From an uncultured Clostridia bacterium (lineage in GTDB: Bacteria > Bacillota > Clostridia > Oscillospirales > Oscillospiraceae), in assembly GCA_937858235.1 (NCBI GenBank), contig CALLZZ010000485.1:1-10961 (forward strand): a DNA stretch of 10,961 nt. The letters run 5' to 3'. This document shows positions 4,928 through 10,961 of this stretch, in pieces. The notes beneath the pieces were generated by a model. It did not search any database and had not been told where the DNA came from. It saw only the letters and a program-made list of their open reading frames with translations. The number at the start of each line of letters is the position of its first letter. Within the stretch, counting starts at the first letter, position 1. Both the position numbers and the translations under genes were made by a program.

Positions 4928-6418
4928 TTAGCTCCTTTCATGTGTTCCGAGTGTCGTTACGCCGACTTCTTCCAAAAATTCATTATACTCTTCAATCGAA
5001 TGCCCGTACATTCCTGAAAATAAATATTTATATGCCTGCTGCTCATGATCACCCTTTTTAAATGAAAGTCCTGCAAGACTCAGGACTTCCTCCATTTCCT
5101 GAAGATCAAGTCCTAATCCGACGCCCATCGCGACAAGAGCAGGCATCTTGAATCTATGCTCCGGCTTCTGCACTCTGGTATAATCCATTGGGCCAAGGTT
5201 TGTCCTTTCAATAAAAATTGTCGTGTTCCAATGGTCATTACTCATGTATTCCCAGAGAAGCTCGTTTGCCGTTTTGTGTGTTGCCGCGGCCCGTTGAAAC
5301 TTTTTCTCGAAGTCCCTGGCTTTGTTGTAAATCTCAGTATTCTGAGTATTGGCATCAAACGATTTTTCTTCTTTAAAGATTGTATCTGACCGATACATCA
5401 TGTAGGATGATGCGTCGTGGATCAGATATTGCTCCGCTACCAGCCTAACAGAAAAATCGAGCGTACATTCGGCCAGATGCGTCTTCGCATAATCGGTCAG
5501 ATGGTGAGCAGTGCTATCCGATTGAACATAGGTGGAATCCCGCAGTACAAAATAACCATCTGCGAAACAGAAAACACCTGTGTCGATAGTCTCTCTGAGT
5601 GACTCATTCTCAAGATACAGCTTGAAAGCATCTTCAACCGTAATAGGCCGCTGATGCCTCGTTGCCTTTGATGCACTGCGTTCTCTCGGCTTGCTGGTTT
5701 CGTTAGTAGTTCTGCTCGGATCAGTAAACCTTGCCGCATCATCGTACCCAAGCTCCGTCATTCTTATCGCAGCTGACTGTTTTGAAACCGCAAAGAAATC
5801 GGAAAGCTCGGCGATCACCTGTTTTGTATGAGCTGGGCGACTGTCATTCATTGTAGAGAATTTGGCATATAGGGCTTCGATCTTTTTCTTCGTGGCCTTT
5901 CTCGGCATCAGGATCTTAGGTGCTATCGTCCGTGCCTGCCATTCCATCCGCTCAACATCAGACCACTTGCCTCTGTCCTGATTTGAATTGGAGTCATACC
6001 GATTGCAACGAATGCCAAATTCGACGCTGTTGTCATGTATTCTTTTGTAGTTGAAATAGTTTCTGTGCCGCCACCAGTGATAGCACTCATGCGCCAACGT
6101 GTTATTGATCCGTCCGGTATTTATGATATCCGCGTCAACGAATATTGTCGGTCCGGAGACATAGTACCCTGTATATTCTTCCGAAGACCAGTCATATACC
6201 TCGATCGTTCCTTTTGAGAAAGCAATGGCTCCCTGCGTGCTGTCATCCGGCGAAAGGTACTCCGACTCAACGATATCAAGAGACATGAGTCTGGTTGCTA
6301 TCTCACGGATTGGTATCCGGCGCGGATTCTCAATTGCATCCGCACATTTATATTTTTTGAGGAAGGCTTCAGCTTCTTCTTCAAAATCATCTACATAGTA
6401 GAAAAATGGATTCTCCAT
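4928..6418 (-). CDS. ImmA/IrrE-family metallopeptidase with C-terminal HTH-like region
   Basis: A 496-residue protein. The N-terminal half is an ImmA/IrrE zinc peptidase: TIFVDADIINTGRINNTLAHECYHWW carries HExxH (H110, E111, H114), and ERMEWQARTIAPKILMP supplies the probable third ligand E159 and the usual family ending. Residues about 195-230 (VIAELSDFFAVSKQSAAIRMTELGY) form the helical segment normally following the peptidase. The C-terminal third (about 385-490: LLWEYMSN, IFIERTNLGPMDYTRV, MPALVAMGVGLGLDLQEMEEVLSLAG, AYKYLFSGM, SIEEYNEFLEEVGV) resembles a divergent Xre-type HTH plus tail, the reverse of the usual HTH-then-peptidase order. ImmA cleaves phage or ICE repressors; IrrE/PprI cleaves DdrO. 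Here the likely partner is a restriction subunit or an unlinked repressor, which is inference. AAAGGAGGG lies 13 bases before the ATG, a long spacing that may lower translation. Confidence 0.82.
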   Translation of the reverse strand: MENPFFYYVDDFEEEAEAFLKKYKCADAIENPRRIPIREIATRLMSLDIVESEYLSPDDSTQGAIAFSKGTIEVYDWSSEEYTGYYVSGPTIFVDADIINTGRINNTLAHECYHWWRHRNYFNYKRIHDNSVEFGIRCNRYDSNSNQDRGKWSDVERMEWQARTIAPKILMPRKATKKKIEALYAKFSTMNDSRPAHTKQVIAELSDFFAVSKQSAAIRMTELGYDDAARFTDPSRTTNETSKPRERSASKATRHQRPITVEDAFKLYLENESLRETIDTGVFCFADGYFVLRDSTYVQSDSTAHHLTDYAKTHLAECTLDFSVRLVAEQYLIHDASSYMMYRSDTIFKEEKSFDANTQNTEIYNKARDFEKKFQRAAATHKTANELLWEYMSNDHWNTTIFIERTNLGPMDYTRVQKPEHRFKMPALVAMGVGLGLDLQEMEEVLSLAGLSFKKGDHEQQAYKYLFSGMYGHSIEEYNEFLEEVGVTTLGTHERS

Positions 6419-6431
6419 GCGGTCACTGTCG

Positions 6432-6440
6432 CCCTCCTTT
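6432..6440 (-). promoter_or_regulatory. Ribosome binding site with long spacing (metallopeptidase)
   Basis: AAAGGAGGG on the - strand, 13 bases before the ATG at 6418 and entirely within the 26-base gap after hsdR. No in-frame alternative start lies closer, so the ATG stands, but initiation may be weaker than for the neighbouring genes. Confidence 0.6.
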
Positions 6441-6444
6441 CGAA

Positions 6445-9441
6445 TTAGTCATCCTTCTCGTCACGGAGAATCTTATATATTTCACTCATAAAGACACTGG
6501 CAAACTTCGCACGTACCTCATTATTATTGAGAAGAAGCGTATAGAAGTCAGCGTTCTGGTCATAACCTTCCACAAGGGCGTCCTGAATGCAGTCGTCATA
6601 AGTGAATTTAAACTCATCAATCGGATTGCTCTTCGCGCTCTTTTTAAGCCGCTCTTTGAATTCATCATTCTTGAGCAGAAGGTCACGGAGCTGCATCGCC
6701 GCTTTTGTGGTAAAGTCAGGCTCATAATCCTTGTCGTACAGCGCATTAACCTCATCAATAATCTGTGAGAGCTTCTTCTTTTGCTGTTCTTCAAGACTGG
6801 CAGGCTTCGGCTTCTTTATTTTTACTTCCGGCTTCGATTCAATTTCTCCGCCGGTATGTTCTTCCATCTGTTTCTGCCTAAAATCACTGACCGTGATCTT
6901 ATCAGCAATATCAAAGTTGTTTCCGCCGCTGCCCGGATTCAGCTCCTTGATCAGATATGACATAAAGTTATAACGTTTATGGAACTCAATGTTTTCATAA
7001 GCGGTCGCCTGAATCAGGAAGCAGTATCCCTTCAAGAACCGACGCATGGTGATCTTGATTTCCATCTGCTCTTTTTCCGGGCGCTTCATAATAACCTTCA
7101 GCGACTTATCAAGCAGTGCCCACATCCGCTGCTTGTCCTTCGCAGAGCGTGAAGGCTGGTACAGATATGTGTTGAATTCATCTATGTTGTCCGCATCAAG
7201 GAAATCGTACTCGTCGATTTCACGGTCAAGGTCGCGGATGTCAGAAGGTGAAATCGTCTGGAACAGAATCGTATCCTTGTAATACGGCTCAAATGCTTTC
7301 TTGATGTCGTCATATTCGTTCTTGAAATCAAGCACGAACGTCGTCTTATCATACGGCGGGCAGATTCGATTCAAACGAGACAGCGTCTGCACTGCTGCGA
7401 CACCTTTCAACTTCTTATCCACATACATGGCCACGAGTTTCGGCTGGTCGAATCCGGTCTGATACTTATCCGCGACAATCAGTACCTGGTAACAGCTGCG
7501 GTCAAATTCATAGCGGAGTTCCTCTTCCTTGATGTCGTTCATGCCTTCTTCGGTATATTCATGATCATTCAGCTTGACCTTGCCCGAAAACGCTACAAGT
7601 GCTTTGATTCCCGTATATCCTTTGGCCTTGATGTATTTCTCGAATTCCTGCCGATACTTCACGGCAGCCGGACGGGAAGAAGTAATCACCATTGCTTTGG
7701 CTTTTCCGCCAAGGCATCCCGCGACATTCGCCCGGAAATGCTCAATGATAATTTCAACCTTCTGAGCGATGTTTGTATCGTGCAAGTCAATGAAGCGAGC
7801 CATTTTTCGCTTGGCGGTTATGGAAGCAAGCTCCGGATCGTCCTGAATCGCTTTATTAATGTGGCAGTACGTCTTCCATGTGACATAGTTATCCAGTACG
7901 TTTATAATGTAGCCTTCCTCGATTGCCTGCTTCATAGAATACAGATCGAAAGATTCCTTTTTGCCCGCGGCATTCAATGTGCCGAAAAGCTGCATGGTAT
8001 CTGGTTTCGGCGTAGCAGTAAAGGCAATCATAGAGACATTGTTCTGCTTACCGCTTTTCTGAATCTCCTCGAGCATCTTGTCTTCTTCAGTCTTATCGTC
8101 TCCGTCGCTTTCCTCGTTTGTCAGGACACTCGTGACAGACTGCATATAGACGCCCTCTGTAGATGAATGCGCCTCGTCGATGAGAACAGCAAACGTCTTA
8201 TTTTTCAAATTGCCCAGAAGGTTATTATTCAGGATGTAGTAGAATTTGTGGATCGTGGTCACGATTATCTTCGTGTTACCGCCGAGTGCGCCCGCTAAGT
8301 CCTCTGAGTCGCACTTGTCGTCCATCACCTTGACCTGACCGCTTTTGTGCTCGATGCCAAGGATGGCTTCCTGCAGCTGACGGTCAACGACAATACGATC
8401 AGTGATTACAAGAACAGAGTCAAAAATATTCTGATTCGCATCATCATGAACCGTCGCAAGAATATGCGCCAGCCACGAAATTGTTTCCGTCTTGCCGCTG
8501 CCTGCGGAATGCTCAATCAGATAGTTGCAGGACGTATGATTTATGATCACATCATTCATCACGCGTTCTACAGCTCGAAGCTGGTGGAAGCGCGGAAAGA
8601 TGAGTTCTTTTGTCTTTTTGATTTTTCCGGTATCCGGATTCCTGCGCTCTTTCTTCTTAATGTAAATGAACCGTTCAATCAGGAACAGGATATTATCCTT
8701 CGTCCAGATCTTCTCCCACATATAGGAGACGTTGATGCCGTTCTCGTTATGCGGATTTCCTTTGCCGAAATTCTCACCGATGTTGAACGGATTAAAGAAG
8801 GTGTCAGCACCTTTAAGCTCAGTGGTGAAATAGACCTCATTCAGATCCATAGCGAATGCGGCAAAAACGCCGACGCGCGTCTTGAACAGTCTGGTTGAGG
8901 CGTCACGTTCTTCCTTGTACTGCCGAATCGCGTCGTCGACCGACTGCCCGGAAGTATTGCACTTCAGTTCCACAGCGAAAATAGCGAGGCCGTTCAAGAA
9001 GAGAACCAGATCAATCCGCTCGTCGTCCTTGTGATAAACCTCCTGCATAACCGAGAAGATGTTTTTCTTGTAGTTCTCGACAGCTTCCGTATTAATCGTG
9101 CTGTCCGGCTTGCGGTACATCAGCTTGAGTGTCGCACCGTTGTCAAACTCCACGCCGTGCTTGATAACGTCGATCAGGCCGCGGCTCTCCTTATTGATCT
9201 CAGAATTGATGTAATTGATAATGGTTTCTTCCGTGCGGCTTTTGTACATCCGGCGGAGCTGATCCATAGTATCCGGCTGCGTATCCTCGAGGAACTCCAG
9301 CAGCACCTCGGTATCCATAGCAAGGCCGGGCTTATACGCCGTATTCGGGCGCTCCCGGAAGTGATTATTGTCCCGGAGCTGATCGATGATGAGCCTCTGA
9401 TAATCTTCCTTCTCTTTTAACTGGTCGGCTCTGATTGGCAT
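6445..9441 (-). CDS. hsdR: Type I restriction enzyme R subunit (nuclease-translocase)
   Basis: A 998-residue HsdR. The N-terminal PD-(D/E)XK nuclease is visible as RIDLVLFLNGLAIFAVELK with D144 and E158-x-K160, followed by SVDDAIRQYKEER. The SF2 translocase follows: Walker A AGSGKT (313-318) in HSAGSGKTETISWLAH, motif Ia region VLVITDRIVVDRQL, Walker B DEAH (422-425), motif III AFTATP (473-478), then QVLIVADKYQTGFDQPKLVAMYVDK and the arginine-finger motif QTLSRLNR, ending VLDF. The C-terminal third is helical and charged and should dock onto the HsdM2HsdS core. The complex translocates DNA past itself and cuts when it meets an obstacle. The ATG has AAAGGAGG in the last codons of hsdS, one base separating the genes. 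Length and motifs indicate a functional enzyme. Confidence 0.97.
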   Translation of the reverse strand: MPIRADQLKEKEDYQRLIIDQLRDNNHFRERPNTAYKPGLAMDTEVLLEFLEDTQPDTMDQLRRMYKSRTEETIINYINSEINKESRGLIDVIKHGVEFDNGATLKLMYRKPDSTINTEAVENYKKNIFSVMQEVYHKDDERIDLVLFLNGLAIFAVELKCNTSGQSVDDAIRQYKEERDASTRLFKTRVGVFAAFAMDLNEVYFTTELKGADTFFNPFNIGENFGKGNPHNENGINVSYMWEKIWTKDNILFLIERFIYIKKKERRNPDTGKIKKTKELIFPRFHQLRAVERVMNDVIINHTSCNYLIEHSAGSGKTETISWLAHILATVHDDANQNIFDSVLVITDRIVVDRQLQEAILGIEHKSGQVKVMDDKCDSEDLAGALGGNTKIIVTTIHKFYYILNNNLLGNLKNKTFAVLIDEAHSSTEGVYMQSVTSVLTNEESDGDDKTEEDKMLEEIQKSGKQNNVSMIAFTATPKPDTMQLFGTLNAAGKKESFDLYSMKQAIEEGYIINVLDNYVTWKTYCHINKAIQDDPELASITAKRKMARFIDLHDTNIAQKVEIIIEHFRANVAGCLGGKAKAMVITSSRPAAVKYRQEFEKYIKAKGYTGIKALVAFSGKVKLNDHEYTEEGMNDIKEEELRYEFDRSCYQVLIVADKYQTGFDQPKLVAMYVDKKLKGVAAVQTLSRLNRICPPYDKTTFVLDFKNEYDDIKKAFEPYYKDTILFQTISPSDIRDLDREIDEYDFLDADNIDEFNTYLYQPSRSAKDKQRMWALLDKSLKVIMKRPEKEQMEIKITMRRFLKGYCFLIQATAYENIEFHKRYNFMSYLIKELNPGSGGNNFDIADKITVSDFRQKQMEEHTGGEIESKPEVKIKKPKPASLEEQQKKKLSQIIDEVNALYDKDYEPDFTTKAAMQLRDLLLKNDEFKERLKKSAKSNPIDEFKFTYDDCIQDALVEGYDQNADFYTLLLNNNEVRAKFASVFMSEIYKILRDEKDD

Positions 9442-9442
9442 A

Positions 9443-10753
9443 TTACACGACCTCCTTTACTCGCTTCTTGCCGGTGACATATTCATAAATAAGGGATGCT
9501 TTGTGTTTTTGCATTGCTTTCAGTTGTTCTTCTTTAATTAAGGATATCCTACCAAGCAGTTCACATTTCTTATTAAGAAATGTGACTATATCTCTTTGTT
9601 CCTCTATGCTTGGAACGGGCAATTTTAGATTATCAATGTGTTTATTATTTATTTGTGGAATGGTACTTATATCTCCAATATCAGTTAAAGATCTCGCAAA
9701 TAACAAATACGCGTAGTATTCAATTTGTTCTGAAGTTCTTAGCCCCATGATATTAGGATCCAACAGACAGTCCTCGTGTGTAATTCGTACTTTATTTGTA
9801 TATATCGCTGCTCCTCTTTTCGGTATTAAAATCAAGGGTGCTGTATACGGAACATAGCTTTTTCTTGTAAAGAGTTTCTCATTGTCATAAACCATTTCAA
9901 AGCCGTTCTCAGTTCTATTCATATCATCGACCTTAAAATAATTTATTTCACGCCACCCCGATATTTCCGAATCTGATAAATCTTCATCCTTAATTGAGCC
10001 GCCATAAATCTTAAAGATATACTTACCTCGTCTTATTTCCCAATGTTTCGGAATATTACCAATCCATGGAATCCCACTATCCTTCATCTCCACATTCTTA
10101 TCCAGTCCCTTTGTCACGGTCTCCGTGATGAGGGACTTTTTGTATTTCTGGAGAAGTTCTATCTGCCGCTCAAGGTTCGCGATGATCTTGTCGAGTTTGG
10201 CGCAATGTTTATCAAGGTAGTCGGCGATGCGCTCCTGTTCTGTAATAGATGGCACAAAGAAATGAAAGTCCCCTATGTTCTCCTGCGAGAGAGAATTCAT
10301 AGTGCTCCCGTACGACATCTGCTCATAATATCCTTGAAAAACAGGGCTGTTCAAAACCCAATATAAGTACCTATTTACATATTGGTTGTACAGAGGACGT
10401 ATAACAAGCAAATGTGAATTAAGGCAAGCTTTGCCTGGTAATTCATCAATAAGAGCCAGTTTGCCTATGGTTCCGTCCTTGGTAACAAGCAAATCCCCAA
10501 TTCTTAGTTGTATCTCAGGAGCTTCTTCGTACCTTTTTTCCGAAACATGATAGCTCCTGTCCCAGCATACATGCCCGCTGTCAAAATCAGTCCCGGTGAC
10601 CAGATATGGTCCTTCTTCTATAAATTCGTCGGCAGTAAGACCCTGCCAACCAATACGGCCTTTCATGTAGGAGCAGTCCTTCATGCGGATAAGTTTCCAT
10701 GAAGACGGGATTTCTCCAATCCACTTTATTCCGCTGTCCTTCATGGCATCCAT
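9443..10753 (-). CDS. hsdS: Type I restriction-modification specificity subunit S
   Basis: A 436-residue HsdS with two target recognition domains. Each half begins with the same motif: MKDSGIKWIGEIPSSW near residue 4 and MKDSGIPWIGNIPKHW near residue 222. TRD1 runs to about 160 and ends in the central conserved helix (ITEQERIADYLDKHCAKLDKIIANLERQIELLQKYKKSLI); TRD2 ends in the matching distal helix (IEEQRDIVTFLNKKCELLGRISLIKEEQLKAMQKHKASLI). The helices act as a ruler that sets the spacer of the bipartite target. I chose ATG at 10753, which overlaps the hsdM stop (TGATG) and has AGGAGG ten bases upstream; a TTG one codon earlier and an ATG at 10744 are alternatives. The recognition sequence cannot be read from the protein. 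The TRD-coding stretches look more AT-rich than the flanks, as expected for domains exchanged between strains. Confidence 0.95.
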   Translation of the reverse strand: MDAMKDSGIKWIGEIPSSWKLIRMKDCSYMKGRIGWQGLTADEFIEEGPYLVTGTDFDSGHVCWDRSYHVSEKRYEEAPEIQLRIGDLLVTKDGTIGKLALIDELPGKACLNSHLLVIRPLYNQYVNRYLYWVLNSPVFQGYYEQMSYGSTMNSLSQENIGDFHFFVPSITEQERIADYLDKHCAKLDKIIANLERQIELLQKYKKSLITETVTKGLDKNVEMKDSGIPWIGNIPKHWEIRRGKYIFKIYGGSIKDEDLSDSEISGWREINYFKVDDMNRTENGFEMVYDNEKLFTRKSYVPYTAPLILIPKRGAAIYTNKVRITHEDCLLDPNIMGLRTSEQIEYYAYLLFARSLTDIGDISTIPQINNKHIDNLKLPVPSIEEQRDIVTFLNKKCELLGRISLIKEEQLKAMQKHKASLIYEYVTGKKRVKEVV

Positions 10754-10961
10754 CAAATTCCATCCTCCTGCAAATCTGCAATTTCTGTTGAGAGTTCCTT
10801 TTCAAGATCCATAAATTCAGATAACAGGTCATCCGCCTTTTCCGGTTCATGGTATTCATAGAAATACCGAGTGAATGGGAACTCAGCTCCGAGTTTTTCC
10901 TTATTTGTCGTGCTCGGCTTTTTGTTCTCATCGAAGTCATAGAAGTAGATGGCGTCCGGAA
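10753..10961 (-). CDS. hsdM: Type I DNA methyltransferase subunit M, C-terminal end (partial)
   Basis: The gene enters from the right edge and only its last 68 codons are here, with TGA at 10753-10755. The translation starts PDAIYFYDFDENKKPSTTNK and contains EKLGAEFPFTRYFYEYHEPEKADDLLSEFMDLEKELSTEIADLQEDGI. The YFYDFDENKKPSTTNKEKLGAEFPFTRYFY block is the conserved C-terminal region of type I M subunits that packs against HsdS. The SAM-binding and NPPF/NPPY catalytic motifs would lie upstream and are not visible. Together with HsdS it should form the M2S adenine-N6 methyltransferase that protects the host. The operon promoter must lie beyond the window. Confidence 0.9.
   Translation of the reverse strand, partial: PDAIYFYDFDENKKPSTTNKEKLGAEFPFTRYFYEYHEPEKADDLLSEFMDLEKELSTEIADLQEDGI

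Noticed and set aside
7561..8166. A 201-codon + strand frame opposite hsdR, and others at 8347-8898 and 9031-9420.
   Set aside because: They lie antisense to the conserved nuclease and translocase motifs of hsdR, have no recognisable domains or ribosome binding sites, and arise as shadow frames.
10754..10756. TTG at 10756 as the start of hsdS.
   Set aside because: The next codon is ATG, which overlaps the hsdM stop in a typical TGATG junction and has better spacing from AGGAGG.
1..10961. tRNA, rRNA or riboswitch genes.
   Set aside because: No cloverleaf, conserved rRNA segment or recognisable riboswitch pattern was seen on either strand by eye; a covariance-model search would be the decisive test.

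Overview
The window looks like chromosomal DNA from a Gram-positive anaerobe of the class Clostridia, probably a gut Lachnospiraceae or Oscillospiraceae relative. That view rests on strong AAAGGAG(G) ribosome binding sites before nearly every gene, moderate base composition, short intergenic gaps, and protein types common in that group (YafY-type WYL regulators, serine recombinases with a zinc ribbon, ImmA/IrrE proteins). No species can be named from the sequence alone.

Layout, left to right. Bases 3-137 are the last 44 codons of an RlmD/RumA-type 23S rRNA uracil-C5-methyltransferase. Bases 138-450 hold no convincing gene but contain a small hairpin, four to five degenerate direct repeats and a perfect 11-bp tandem duplication. 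Bases 451-2781 (+ strand) carry a WYL-domain regulator followed by three tightly coupled genes: a VOC/glyoxalase-fold protein, a TfoX N-terminal-domain protein and a GyrI-like protein. A strong intrinsic terminator (2796-2840) closes this unit. Bases 2845-3567 (- strand) are the C-terminal part of a serine recombinase that has lost its catalytic N-terminus. Bases 3571-4003 are a junction region with an intrinsic terminator for the - strand, a second hairpin and at most one tiny ORF.

Bases 4004 to the right edge are a single - strand operon read right to left: hsdM (only its 3' end is present), hsdS, hsdR, a 496-residue ImmA/IrrE-type zinc metallopeptidase, and an Mrr-type restriction endonuclease. 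Gaps are 1-nt overlap, 1, 26 and 6 nt, with ribosome binding sites for hsdR and mrr buried in the end of the preceding gene.

HsdM, HsdS and HsdR should form a type I restriction-modification system: HsdS reads a bipartite DNA site, HsdM methylates adenine, and HsdR translocates and cuts unmethylated DNA. Mrr-family nucleases usually cut foreign methylated DNA, so the operon may attack both unmodified and wrongly modified invaders. The ImmA/IrrE protein sits between the two nucleases and could be a protease or a sensor controlling one or both; that is inference. The operon lies beside a recombinase relic, which fits a defence island inserted by lateral transfer.
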